DNA of 64,000 nt from SAR324 cluster bacterium. GTDB lineage: Bacteria; SAR324; NAC60-12. The notes under the pieces are model-generated. The model was not told where the DNA came from, searched no databases, and saw only the letters and a program-made list of their open reading frames with translations. Location: positions 124,001 through 188,000 of the forward strand of contig JANQJU010000029.1 in the NCBI GenBank assembly GCA_028281495.1, given 5' to 3'. Shown piece after piece: positions 9,573-19,260 of this stretch. Made by a program: the position numbers and the translations under genes. Positions within the stretch are counted from its first letter, which is position 1; every line of letters starts with the position of its first letter.

Positions 9573-10958
9573 ATGTTTCACGAATTACTACATCATTCGA
9601 TCCAAAGAGTTTCTCAACCATTTCCTCACTGCATTTTTTTTGAAATCTATGGAAAGCAAGGACGAAACACTTGGTTGTTTTCAGCCCATCCACAGTATCC
9701 TCGTGTGGGGCCTACCGAAAAAAACTTTGCCAAACCTCGAATGCCTCCGATCTTCTGTTTATGGTTACGGACTCGTTTGATCAATGCCGAATTTGTTCAG
9801 GTAGAATCGTTGCACGATCGGGTAACCCAGTGGACCTTAGCGCGGCAAGACGAGCAATACTTTTTAGTATGGGAAGAAAACGGCAAGGCAAGCAATTTGT
9901 TATTGTTGGATGCCAATCGAAATCTCTTAATGGCGCTATTCAACCCCAACCAAGCAGGTCGTATATTGAAACAAGAAATGCCCTATTCTTTACCCACCCA
10001 TTGGAATCGTCCTTTTACAGCACCGGATATTCCGTTCGATGCCCTACAGCGGGATGCCTGGTACTGGCAATTGGAATTGGAAGGGAATGTTGCCGAACGC
10101 AAAACGTATTATCAAAAGCACTTCAAGGCGTTACGCAAAAAGCTGACACGCCGTTTGGGGAAACAGGAGCAAGATCTCGCCAACTGCCAACAAGCAGAGC
10201 AATATCGCCAATGGGGGGAATTGCTCAAACCCCACCTCCACGAGATTCAGTCAGGGCAAAGCGAGATCCAAGTGACTAATTATTTTGATGAAAACTTGGA
10301 CAAACTAACCATCCCTCTCAAGCCAGAATGGACTCCTCACGAAAACCTAGAACACTTCTTCCAAAAAAGTGACAAGCTCGAAAATGCAGTTCCCCATGTC
10401 GAAATGCGTATTTTGGAGACCATCGAAGAACAGGATCTCTTGAAATCCCAAACCGTGTTTCTGCAAAAGGTGAGTGATTGGAAGTCCTTTCGAGAATGGG
10501 AAAAGCAACTTCCAGGTTTTCTCAAACCCCGGTTGTCAATGGCTTCTAAACAGACCAGGGACTCGGGTGGCTCTGCGGAACCCATGACCCGGATCAGTTC
10601 GGACGGCTTGGTGATGGTTATTGGACGCAACCAACATCAAAATGCTCAAGTGACTTTCTCAATAGCACGGGGCAATGATTGGTGGTTTCATGCGCAAGGC
10701 ATCCCTGGTTCGCATGTGATTGTGAAATATCCCAAAACACCCTTACCTTCCAATACTCTCCATGAAGCGGCCCAGCTGGCAGCGTACTACTGTAAAAGCC
10801 GTGCCAGCCGAAGGATTGAAATTGACTATACTCAGCGCAAACACGTTCGAAAAATCAAAGGAGCGGCTCCAGGAACGGTCACTTACGCACACAATAAATC
10901 GATTCTTGTCGAATTGGATGATGTATTGATCGACAAACTGTTGGGATCGATTCGATGA
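9573..10958 (+). CDS. NFACT-family protein (RqcH/Rqc2-like), N-terminus possibly frameshifted
   Basis: RqcH proteins bind stalled 50S subunits and add alanine tails to the blocked peptide. The 461-residue protein has the NFACT-N domain (RVSQPF, LFSAHPQYPRV, PPIFCLWLRTRL) with the HDR pair (D82-R83) that matches the Asp-Arg needed for tRNA-Ala tailing in Bacillus. A coiled-coil middle (about 160-300) follows, then the NFACT-R domain (WWFHAQGIPGSHVIVK, RKIKGAAPGTVTY). The annotated start is about 12-15 residues shorter than usual and has no ribosome binding site. An upstream frame from 9518 could supply the missing part if one base were removed. The last codons run into a 29/30-bp tandem repeat. 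Confidence 0.85.
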   Translation: MFHELLHHSIQRVSQPFPHCIFFEIYGKQGRNTWLFSAHPQYPRVGPTEKNFAKPRMPPIFCLWLRTRLINAEFVQVESLHDRVTQWTLARQDEQYFLVWEENGKASNLLLLDANRNLLMALFNPNQAGRILKQEMPYSLPTHWNRPFTAPDIPFDALQRDAWYWQLELEGNVAERKTYYQKHFKALRKKLTRRLGKQEQDLANCQQAEQYRQWGELLKPHLHEIQSGQSEIQVTNYFDENLDKLTIPLKPEWTPHENLEHFFQKSDKLENAVPHVEMRILETIEEQDLLKSQTVFLQKVSDWKSFREWEKQLPGFLKPRLSMASKQTRDSGGSAEPMTRISSDGLVMVIGRNQHQNAQVTFSIARGNDWWFHAQGIPGSHVIVKYPKTPLPSNTLHEAAQLAAYYCKSRASRRIEIDYTQRKHVRKIKGAAPGTVTYAHNKSILVELDDVLIDKLLGSIR

Positions 10959-11113
10959 TTAAGCAAACTCCTGGGTCGGTTCGATGATTAAGCAAACTCC
11001 TGGGTCGATTCGATGATTAAGCAAACTGTTGGGATCGATTCGATGATTAAGCAAACTGTTGGGATCGATTCGATGATTAAGCAAACTCCTGGGTCGATTC
11101 GATACTTAAGCAA
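10936..11113. repeat. Tandem repeat, 29/30-bp units, about six copies
   Basis: Units of the form AAACTGTTGGGATCGATTCG plus ATGATTAAGC (30 bp) alternate with AAACTCCTGGGTCGATTCG plus ATGATTAAGC (29 bp). The first unit overlaps the last codons and stop of the NFACT gene, and the array ends at the stop of the convergent NTAQ1-like gene. Copies are head to tail without spacers. The first unit probably arose from the 3' end of NFACT itself (codons for DKLLGSIR). Confidence 0.9.
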
Positions 11114-11693
11114 AGCTTTTGGATAACCGGGAAAAAAATATTTCCCCTGGATATACATAGCTCCCGTCATTCAGTGTTTTGTCAAAATCAAGGTAATCCC
11201 AGAGGGCAATGGCGTCTAGTGAATCATTGAGGATGGCAGGCGTGGTGGGAAAGGGGCTGATGGCCGAACCATTCGATTGCAGCATATGCGAACGGTCGGA
11301 ATGGAAACGCTGGGAGTAAGCAGCAAAAGGCACTGCTCGGATCAAGATATGGAATCGCCGTGGCAGGACCTGATGATCCGGGAAGGTGTAAAGCGCATAT
11401 TCATTCGCCGTCACTGGAAATGGCAACTGGGAGTCAAAATCAAACACCCAATCGGATTTCGAAGCCGCATGCCACAACAACACGACGTGATAATCCCAGA
11501 ACAAAGGTTCGTTGTTTTGGGACTGATTTTGATGGAACAGAGGGATCTGATTCTGCTCGTTGGAAAGAAAAAGTACAGTGAGAGATTCTGGGGAAAATCC
11601 TTCTTCGATTAAGGCCTTTCCCAACCACCAGATGTTTTCCTCGCAGAACCGAGGGGTATAGGGGTATTTTTCTTTGGAAAGCGGGGGCATCAT
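11106..11693 (-). CDS. Protein N-terminal glutamine amidohydrolase, NTAQ1-like
   Basis: NTAQ1 deamidates an N-terminal Gln of proteins to Glu in the N-degron pathway. The 195-residue length is that of the eukaryotic enzyme (about 205). The family landmarks are all present: FCEENIWWL with the nucleophile Cys17, FWDYHVVLL with His69, VFDFDSQLPFP with Asp85, and RFHSDRSHM. Spacings (C to H 52, H to D 16) match the human triad C28, H81, D97 closely. The N-terminus starts MMPPLS; a weak GGA precedes it. The gene converges on NFACT, with the tandem repeat between. Bacterial members are uncommon, so its target is open. The catalytic residues look intact. Confidence 0.85.
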   Translation of the reverse strand: MMPPLSKEKYPYTPRFCEENIWWLGKALIEEGFSPESLTVLFLSNEQNQIPLFHQNQSQNNEPLFWDYHVVLLWHAASKSDWVFDFDSQLPFPVTANEYALYTFPDHQVLPRRFHILIRAVPFAAYSQRFHSDRSHMLQSNGSAISPFPTTPAILNDSLDAIALWDYLDFDKTLNDGSYVYPGEIFFSRLSKSFA

Positions 11694-11756
11694 ATAGTTC
11701 CAACTTGATTAATCTTGGGTTACATGAGAAAAAATGCGGTTTTTGTTCTACTCACT

Positions 11757-11765
11757 TGATACAAT
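11757..11765 (+). promoter_or_regulatory. Candidate extended -10 promoter
   Basis: TGATACAAT matches the extended -10 form TGnTATAAT at eight of nine positions. It stands 43 bases before the ATG of the lipoprotein gene, which has AAGGAAAGGA as ribosome binding site. No -35 match was seen. Confidence 0.4.
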
Positions 11766-11808
11766 CCAATTCATTGAATTTTCGTATTTTTAAGGAAAGG
11801 AAAACAGC

Positions 11809-12537
11809 ATGCTTCGACAGTTTTTCCCCTATGCATTCGCCCTCATATTAACAGGGGCACTCGCTGTTGCTGGTTGTGAAACCCGAAAGTCTGACACAAC
11901 GGAAACTGTGACCACAGAAACACCTGCGCCATCCGCCGAATCCACCCCTCCGGAGGGAATTAAAGTTGTTTCTGACTCTGACAGCTTATTGCAAATCAGT
12001 GGACACCAATTGATCCGCTACAACTTACCCGATCTCACCATATATCGGTTCAATTTCCAGGTAAAAAATCAAGCCGACGAGGTGATGGTGATTCAAGGCG
12101 TGGAAGTATTGAATGAGCAGGGCCAAGCGATTACACACTCGCCAGAATACGTGGCTGCCTTAGAAAAGGTGATTCCTATTGAACTCTTAACGCATGAAAG
12201 CTTCATGCGCGATTATAAAGAAAATCCTTATGACCTTAGTACTTCGCCTTTTGCTAATCTTGCTCAAGGCACGGCGTTGATTCAAGCGGAACTTTCGCAT
12301 GTGCCCAAAATCAAGGGTGCTGTTCTCGGCAATGCCGAGGAAATGGCGCGCACTCTGGTTGTGCAAAAAGTGTCCGGAGCGTTGAAACCTCAACAATCTT
12401 TGGAGCTTGCCCGGCATCTTTTGTTCTCTGCTCAGGACCATCAGAACCTCAAACTTCGTATTCACTACATGGTGAAAGAGGAGCCTACCTTGATGGAAAC
12501 GAGCTTTACGCTCAATGACACGCGAACCCAGCTATGA
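11809..12537 (+). CDS. Lipoprotein of unknown function
   Basis: This 242-residue protein has a clear lipoprotein signal peptide ending in the lipobox VAGC (Cys23), then a Thr/Glu/Pro-rich linker to about residue 50. The rest is a mixed domain with a beta-rich part (LLQISGHQLIRYNLPDLTIYRFNFQVKNQ) like an immunoglobulin-type or DUF-type fold, then a helical stretch. I do not recognise the family. The end overlaps the start of the methyltransferase gene by four bases (ATGA), so the two are co-translated. Confidence 0.75.
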   Translation: MLRQFFPYAFALILTGALAVAGCETRKSDTTETVTTETPAPSAESTPPEGIKVVSDSDSLLQISGHQLIRYNLPDLTIYRFNFQVKNQADEVMVIQGVEVLNEQGQAITHSPEYVAALEKVIPIELLTHESFMRDYKENPYDLSTSPFANLAQGTALIQAELSHVPKIKGAVLGNAEEMARTLVVQKVSGALKPQQSLELARHLLFSAQDHQNLKLRIHYMVKEEPTLMETSFTLNDTRTQL

Positions 12538-13814
12538 AACTTCGTGGCAAGACGCTTGAGTGCGAAATCGAAAAACTTGTGAATGGGGGATTCGGTCTCG
12601 CACGTCATGACAAAGTGCTCTTTGTCTACAATGCCCTTCCCGGAGAACAGGTTCAAGCATGGGTCTATAAAGACAAACGGAACCATGCGGAAGCGGTTGC
12701 AACTGAGATTCTCCATCCTTCCCCACATCGCCTTGCTCCCCAGGAAGATCACTTTCTGTCATGCAGCCCGTGGCAGATTCTTGATTTTTCCCAGGAAAAC
12801 CATTGGAAACAAGTCATTACCCAGGAGGTGTTTCAAACCGTTGGAGGCATTACCCTGGAGGAGCGTCCCATCGTGGCGGAGGAACTCCGTTTCCACTATC
12901 GCAATAAAATGGAATTCAGTTTCATCGAATCGGAAGGGCAAGTGTCTTTGGCGTTTTTCAAGCGAGGACAACATCGGAAACAACCGATCCCTGGGTGTGT
13001 TTTGGCTCACCCCGCCATCAACGAGATCGCCCTCCGTCTTGTGGAATCGCTCAATCGGCACGGAATATCAGCATCCCATCTGAAGGCGGTAATCCTCCGA
13101 AGCAATCGAGCGGGTGAGGTGATTGCGGGTTTGTTTGTGACAGACTCAGAGTTTCCCGAACTTGCCGAAATCCAACCAGATGGCACTTTGAAAGGCTTTT
13201 CCATCTATTATTCCAATCCGCAAAGCCCAGCCTCAATCATCACTAAGGTTTTGTATGCATCAGGACAGGATTATTTGTTGGAAACGGTGAATGGAAAGCC
13301 CTTCCACTACCACTTGATGAGCTTTTTTCAGGTGAATGTGGATCTATTTGAAAAGGCGGTCACGGCCATGCAGCCTTATGTCTCTGAGGAAGAAGTACTC
13401 GATTATTATTGTGGGGTGGGATCGATTGGAATTGCATTATCCGATTCTGTGAAGCGTTGCCATATGGTGGATATCAGTGAAGACTCGATTGGCAATGCCC
13501 ATGACAATATCCAACTCAATAATCTGTCTCACTACACAGCAATGTGTGGGAAAGCTGAAAAGCTGTTGGAAGCGATCGAACCTGAAAAATTAATGATCGT
13601 AGACCCTCCTCGTTCAGGCATGCACCCCAAGGTGCTGAAAACATTGCTCAAACAACGTCCTAAGCGCATCGTGTATCTTTCTTGCAACATCGCCACGTGT
13701 GCACGCGATGTTCAAGCTCTGTTGGCTCATTATCGAATGGTGTTTCAAGAGACCTACAACTTCTTCCCGGCCACGCCTCATATTGAATTTCTCACGGTAT
13801 TGGATCGGTTATGA
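12534..13814 (+). CDS. 23S rRNA (uracil-5)-methyltransferase, RlmD/TrmA family
   Basis: Enzymes of this family methylate uracil C5 in 23S rRNA or tRNA with S-adenosylmethionine. The 426-residue protein starts with a TRAM RNA-binding domain (residues 1-60, LVNGGFGLARHDKVLFVYNALPGE). A central domain follows with FHYRNKMEFSF, then the SAM site LDYYCGVGSIGIAL and the catalytic VDPPRSG plus LSCNIATCARD with nucleophile Cys384, and HIEFLTV near the end. Of the four Fe-S cysteines of RlmD only one is visible (HFLSCSPWQ), so it resembles cluster-free members such as RlmCD; the exact base modified is not clear. The stop touches the convergent transketolase stop with no gap. Confidence 0.88.
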   Translation: MKLRGKTLECEIEKLVNGGFGLARHDKVLFVYNALPGEQVQAWVYKDKRNHAEAVATEILHPSPHRLAPQEDHFLSCSPWQILDFSQENHWKQVITQEVFQTVGGITLEERPIVAEELRFHYRNKMEFSFIESEGQVSLAFFKRGQHRKQPIPGCVLAHPAINEIALRLVESLNRHGISASHLKAVILRSNRAGEVIAGLFVTDSEFPELAEIQPDGTLKGFSIYYSNPQSPASIITKVLYASGQDYLLETVNGKPFHYHLMSFFQVNVDLFEKAVTAMQPYVSEEEVLDYYCGVGSIGIALSDSVKRCHMVDISEDSIGNAHDNIQLNNLSHYTAMCGKAEKLLEAIEPEKLMIVDPPRSGMHPKVLKTLLKQRPKRIVYLSCNIATCARDVQALLAHYRMVFQETYNFFPATPHIEFLTVLDRL

Positions 13815-14738
13815 TCACCCTCTGAAATCATGCTTTCGAACCGTTTCGACCAAACTGTCTGCATTCAAGCCGGCCATTTGTAGAAGATACGCTTCGCTGC
13901 CCGAACCCTGTTCGGGCAATTTGCGAACACCACAACGTACCACTCGACACCCGATCCCTTGTTCTGCCACAATTTCAGAAACCAACGAACCCAATCCTCC
14001 ATCCACGTAATGCGCTTCGACTGTGATGACTTTGGAATGACTTTGCAGTAGTGCGATAAGATCCTGTTGTGGGGGGGGAGAGATACTAGCAACAATGCCT
14101 ACTGTGCAAAGAGTGCCCTCCGTTTCCAATTGTTTGGCCGCTTTGGCCACTTCTTTAGCAACACTGCCCATGGCAAGTAGCAATACTTCACGACCTTCCT
14201 GAATACGCTGCACTTTTTCCAACTCAAACCGGCCTTCTAAATTCGGAATGCTATTTTTTTCATCTTTTCCCAGACGATAATAGATGGGGCCTGGAAGATC
14301 CCAAGTTTGCAATAAGACCTCGCGAGCTTGGGAAAAGTCCGCTGGGGCAATGACGGTTAATCCGGGTTGAATACGCAAAATCCCGACATCTTCTAAGCCA
14401 TGATGAGTCGTTCCGGCCTCTCCGTATTCCATGCCGCCTCCTACGCCTAAAATACGTACGGGCAAATGATGGAACACGGGGCCATTGCGGATGAATTCGT
14501 AGGGGCGCAATGTGGCAAAGGTAACAATGGAATAGACAAAGGGAAGGAAGCCTGCTTCTGCCAAGCCGGTGGCCACACCCACCATATTTTGTTCGGCCAC
14601 TCCCATGTTGTAAAAGCGATCTGGGAATCGTTCTTGGAAGGGTTCCATTACCGTATACCCCAGGTCTCCGGTCAGGAGCACAATACGAGAATCTTGTTCT
14701 GCCAATTCCAATAGCGTGTTGATGAATGTGGTTCTCAT
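13815..14738 (-). CDS. Transketolase, C-terminal (pyrimidine-binding) subunit
   Basis: This 307-residue protein corresponds to the pyrimidine-binding and C-terminal domains of transketolase, which moves two-carbon units between sugars. It shows LLTGDLGYTVMEPF, FVYSIVTFATLRPYEFIRN, TTHHGLEDVGILR and a C-terminal EAHYVDGGLGSLVSEI. I chose ATG 14738 because GGAG precedes it and the ATG overlaps the stop of the partner gene as ATGA; a longer frame runs upstream within the partner. The two subunits together make one active site. Such split enzymes serve the pentose phosphate pathway or sugar and C7N-type biosynthesis. Confidence 0.9.
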   Translation of the reverse strand: MRTTFINTLLELAEQDSRIVLLTGDLGYTVMEPFQERFPDRFYNMGVAEQNMVGVATGLAEAGFLPFVYSIVTFATLRPYEFIRNGPVFHHLPVRILGVGGGMEYGEAGTTHHGLEDVGILRIQPGLTVIAPADFSQAREVLLQTWDLPGPIYYRLGKDEKNSIPNLEGRFELEKVQRIQEGREVLLLAMGSVAKEVAKAAKQLETEGTLCTVGIVASISPPPQQDLIALLQSHSKVITVEAHYVDGGLGSLVSEIVAEQGIGCRVVRCGVRKLPEQGSGSEAYLLQMAGLNADSLVETVRKHDFRG

Positions 14739-15541
14739 GCCGCTCCTGCAATTTCTTGTAATGCTTGCTGATACTCTTCGTCGGACATCGGCCAATAGTG
14801 CCATTTGAGTTGCGACTCCATATAGGAAACCCCTTTGCCAAACACCGTGTTGGCAATCAGGACATGCGGAGGCCCAGACTGGGTGTTGAGTTGGTTGAGG
14901 GTGTCGATCAGCATGGAGAGGTCATGGCCGTCGACTTCGATGACATTCCAGCCGAAGGCCTGCCAACGCTGTTTCATCGGAGAAAGATTGAGGATTTGAT
15001 GAGTTTTCCCAAACGCTTGTTGCCCGTTGAGATCCACAATGGCGATCAGATTGGCCAATTGGTGTTGAGCGGCAAACATCACCGCTTCCCACAGAGACCC
15101 TTCATTGCATTCGGCATCGCTCACTACCGTAAAAACCCGACGTGATGAACCTTGCAGTCGTGCGGCTAATGCAGCTCCGGTTCCTATGGAAAGTCCTTGA
15201 CCCAGGGAACCCGTGGAAAAATCAATGCCTCGCAGAGCATGTTCGGGGTGGACTGCAAGCCAACTTGCGTCGCCGCAAAAGGTATCGAGTTCTTCTTGGC
15301 TGAGCCATCCTTTTAGAAATAAAGCCGCATACAATGCCAAAGCCGCATGACCCTTGGAAAGCACCATTCGGTCGCGGTTGGGGTCTTCGGGGGTGGGGAT
15401 GTTCAGAACACTGCTATACAGCGCTGCTATGATGTCAGCGATGCTCAAGGCACTCCCAATATGGCCTTTGTGGGCGCGCTTGGATTGCTCTATGACAATG
15501 CGCCGGATGACGGTAGGGGATATCGAAACGTCGGGAGTCAT
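14735..15541 (-). CDS. Transketolase, N-terminal (ThDP-binding) subunit
   Basis: This 268-residue protein is the thiamine diphosphate-binding half: VLSKGHAALALYAAL, DFSTGSLGQGLSIGTGAALAARL and the ThDP/Mg motif SDAECNEGSLWEA followed by VDLN, with GKTHQIL after it. The stop overlaps the start of the C-terminal subunit. It reads leftward, away from the NRPS-PKS gene, with 500 bases between the two starts. It may be plain central metabolism or a supplier for the neighbouring pathway; nothing in the sequence decides. Confidence 0.9.
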   Translation of the reverse strand: MTPDVSISPTVIRRIVIEQSKRAHKGHIGSALSIADIIAALYSSVLNIPTPEDPNRDRMVLSKGHAALALYAALFLKGWLSQEELDTFCGDASWLAVHPEHALRGIDFSTGSLGQGLSIGTGAALAARLQGSSRRVFTVVSDAECNEGSLWEAVMFAAQHQLANLIAIVDLNGQQAFGKTHQILNLSPMKQRWQAFGWNVIEVDGHDLSMLIDTLNQLNTQSGPPHVLIANTVFGKGVSYMESQLKWHYWPMSDEEYQQALQEIAGAA

Positions 15542-16041
15542 GGTCGATTTAGCCTTTTCAAATGTGGAGTGAGCGGACCGGGAGGAAAATTGAATGGAAG
15601 ACTGAATTGTTTATGCACCAACTGTGCATTTCTACAAGGTTTTAAGGGTGGGATACGACCCTACTAAAACAAACCGTTTGTAATTGCCTGTAATCGACAC
15701 AAGTTTCAAAAGGGACTAGGGTTCTGTTCGTAGCATTCCTAGATAGTGAATATATTAGACTTGAACATCTTGTCTGAGGATGTAAACCACGGTTTGATTT
15801 TTAAGAAAAGATTGCCTGATGCATAATTTGACTAAAAAGGCTTTCTTCGGAAAACATACTACGGCTGACAAGCAAACATCAGCCAGACTGTCCCCAATTC
15901 GATCCCAATTCATGAATGCCTGGAGACTACTCAGTTACCGGCACCTACTTTATTCTAGCCTTCCCTTTCGAACTCAGACGACGACCCATAACCAATAGGT
16001 GATGTTTCTGAAACACGAAGGTTGGCTAACGCGAGAGTAAT
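15542..16041. other. Non-coding region between divergent transketolase and NRPS-PKS genes
   Basis: These 500 bases hold no gene that I can support. They must contain the promoters of two divergent operons. I could not find a convincing paired -35/-10 for the megasynthase. A weak GAGAG ribosome site lies just before ATGATG at 16042. Confidence 0.5.
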
Positions 16042-19000
16042 ATGATGACCGCAAGCAATTTGACAAACGCTTACCCCCTTTCACCGATGCAAGAGGGAAT
16101 GTTGTTCCATGGTATTGGAAACCCAGGAAGCGGGGTGAACATGGAGCAGATTGTGATAGAACTACCTGAAGCTTTAGAACTCTCCCTTTTCCGAAAAGCA
16201 TGGGACGCGTTGATACAGCGTCACGATATATTTCGGACCCGTTTCGTCTGGCAAGGGGTGACAACGCCCATACAGATTGTGGAGCCTGAAGGTGTACTCG
16301 ATTTCCAGTTTCACGATTGGAGGCAAGAAGCGGAATCATTGGAGGCCTATCTCTACAAAGACCGCTATCGAGATTTTGATTTAGCTCGTCCCACGTTGAT
16401 GAGGGTCGTGGTTTTTCGAATGGGAGAGGCCCAATACCGATGTCTTTGGACCATTCATCATCTTCTGGTGGATGGCCGGTCGTTTTTAACAGCCATTCAA
16501 GAGATGTTTAGCCTTTATGAGGCATACTGCCGAGGGGAATCGTTATCGCTGCCTGTATTTGCTCCATTTCGAGGTTACCCAGAATGGTTATCTCAACAGG
16601 ATTTTTCAAAGGCGGAACGGTTTTGGCGTCGCAATTTGGCAGGCTTTTCTGAGGCGGTACCGTTATGGGTTGATCGGCCGGTTAACCGTGCATCGAGTGG
16701 AAAAAAGCCGCATCCTCAGGCGATGTTCCGATATCGTTTCTCCGAGGCAACCACAGGGAAACTGAAAGAATTTGCCCACAACCATCAGCTCACCCTGAGC
16801 ACTTTGGCTCAAGGGGCATTGGCATTGGTGTTGAGCCGGTATGGGGGGAAAAACAACGTTGTGTTTGGAGCCGTCCGTGCCTGTCGTCACACAGCTCCTG
16901 GGTCAGAAACGATGATTGGGCCACTCATCAATTCGGTGCCCATGCGTGTACAGCTTGATCCAAGCGAACCGTTGTTGCCTTGGTTGAAACAGTTGCGTGC
17001 TCAGTGGGTGGAATTGAGAGAATTCGAACACACCCCCTTAGCGGAAATCCGTAAATGGTGCGAACTGCCCAATACGACTCCTTTGTTTGAAACCTTGTTC
17101 ATGTTCGATTATGCGGAAGTCACTCACGTGCTCAACCGAGTCTACGAGCAACAACAGCGTACGTTTCAAGTTCTAGAGCAACCGAATCTGCCGCTCAACG
17201 TCGTTTTTTTTGGTGAACGGGAATTGTCTCTCCGGATTGAATACGACTCGCAGCGATTCACTCAAGACACGATCACTCGGATGGCAGATCATTTGCGAGT
17301 GTTGTTAGAAAAGATGGTCTCAACTCCGGAGCAACGTATCGGTCAAGTTTCTTTGTTAACGGAATCAGAGCGACGAAAGCTCTTAACGTGGAATCAGACC
17401 CAAACCTCCTATCCTCGACAGAAAACGTTTGTAGACCTGTTTGAGGAACAAGTTCAACGGGTACCAGAACAGCTGGCCCTTGTGTTTGAAGAGGCCAAAG
17501 AATCTAACTTACAGTGTTTGACATACCGTGAATTGAATACCCTGGCCAACCAACTGGCCCGTCATCTCATGACCTTGGGAGTGAAGCCCGACACCTTGGT
17601 AGGGCTTTGTACGGAACGTTCGCCTGCGTTTGTGATCGGATTGCTGGGAATTCTCAAAGCGGGGGGGGCTTATGTGCCGTTAGATCCGGCATACCCTCAG
17701 TCTCGGTTGCAGTTCATGTTGGAGGACAGTCAATTACCGGTTTTGCTCACACAATCCCATCTGGTCGAACGTTTTTCTGAGGCTAAATCACAGGTCGTTG
17801 ATCTGGACGGAGTGCATTTAGCTAGGATGAGTGCGGGCGGGATGGATCTGGACGGAGTGGATCTAGACATCGAGAGGCACGGAGGTTTCAGTGAAAATCC
17901 AATCCGGCAGAGTGAGCCACATCACTTGGCATATGTGATCTACACCTCTGGTTCGACAGGGAAGCCCAAAGGTGTGTTGATCAATCACCAAGGCTTCACC
18001 AATTTGAGTCTCTTTCTAGCCGAGAGGTTTGGAGTCACTTCGCAGAGTCACGTTCTGCAAATGTCGTCTCTCAGTTTTGATGCCTCTTGTTCAGAAATCG
18101 CGATATCGCTTCCACATGGAGCCACGCTCCATCTGGCTGCTTCCAAAAAACTGATGCCGTCGGAGGATCTAACAAAACTTCTGAGTCGACATGAGATCAC
18201 GCATGTGACCTTTCCACCTTCGGTATTAGCTCAGTTGCCTTGTGTTCCTTTGCCCCATTTAGAATGTATCGTGGTGGCAGGGGAATCGTGTCCTCCCGAA
18301 TTGATCAAGCTCTGGATTGCCAATGGGCAACGCATCGTCAATGGCTATGGACCCACGGAGGCGACGGTTTGCGTCACCACGGCTGAATGTCATCCTGCTG
18401 ACCACCCTCCGCTTATTGGGAAGCCCATTGCCAATACCCAAGTGTATCTGCTGGATGCTAGCGAGAATCTCACGCCAATAGGTGTCCCAGGGGAATTGTG
18501 CATTGGTGGAGAGGGAGTGGCCCGGGGTTACCTCAATAGGCCGGGGCTTACGCAAGAAAAATTTGTCGAAATCGAACTGCATGGTGAGCGTCAGCGAGTT
18601 TACAAAACAGGCGATTTGGCGTGTTGGCAACCTGATGGCAATCTCCGCTTTTTAGGTCGTATTGACCATCAGGTGAAGCTCCGAGGGTTTCGGGTGGAGC
18701 TAGGGGAAATTGAAGCAACCCTCACCCAACATGAAGTTGTCCAAGAAGCCGTGGTGAAAGTTTGGCAAGGGCGACTTGCTGCCTACCTCACGTTATCCAC
18801 TACGTCGGAATCTTCATTGGTTGCTCGGGAACTACGAAACTGGGCGAGCGAACGACTCCCGAATTATATGGTTCCGGCGGGATACACCGTTATGGAACAA
18901 TTGCCACTGACGCCCAATGGGAAAATCGACCGAACGGCCTTACCCGAGCCTGATTTCACGAGTTCTGGTTCGAATAGCCTGGCTGGAGCGGAAAGTCTCC

Positions 19001-19260
19001 GAACCGAAATCCAAATCATGCTGTGCCAGATATGGAGCACGGTATTGGGAAGGACCGTGAACGACATCACGACCCATTTCTTTGAAGCAGGCGGGCATTC
19101 TTTGTTGGCCACCCAGTTGGTTTCTCGGATCCGAGGTGCCTTTGCCACAGAGATATCTATGGACGAGATTTTTCAGCACCCTATCCTGCAAGACCAAGCC
19201 ACTTGGTTGGAAACTCAACGCAATCAAAATCCACTGCCTCCGTTGAATCCAGCGTCAGCC
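16042..19260 (+). other. NRPS module 1: C-A-PCP, starter module
   Basis: The line begins with a condensation domain with an intact HHxxxDG, so the first amino acid is probably N-acylated (as in lipoinitiation) or joined to a chain made elsewhere. No acyl-CoA ligase or loading domain is seen. The A1 pocket residues read by eye are D, A, S, T, V, A, G, V, C plus the A10 Lys, close to a Tyr-type code. The substrate call is tentative. Confidence 0.7.

Noticed and set aside
10936..11113. Short repeats as a possible CRISPR array
   Set aside because: The units touch head to tail with no unique spacers, and no cas gene is near.
10988..11170. Leftward frame coding for repeated CLIIESIPTV units
   Set aside because: It is only the translation of the tandem repeat on the other strand; it has no ribosome site and the NTAQ1 gene ends there in another frame.
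15542..16041. Promoter for the megasynthase
   Set aside because: Several TTGA-like hexamers occur, but none has a -10 box at proper spacing.
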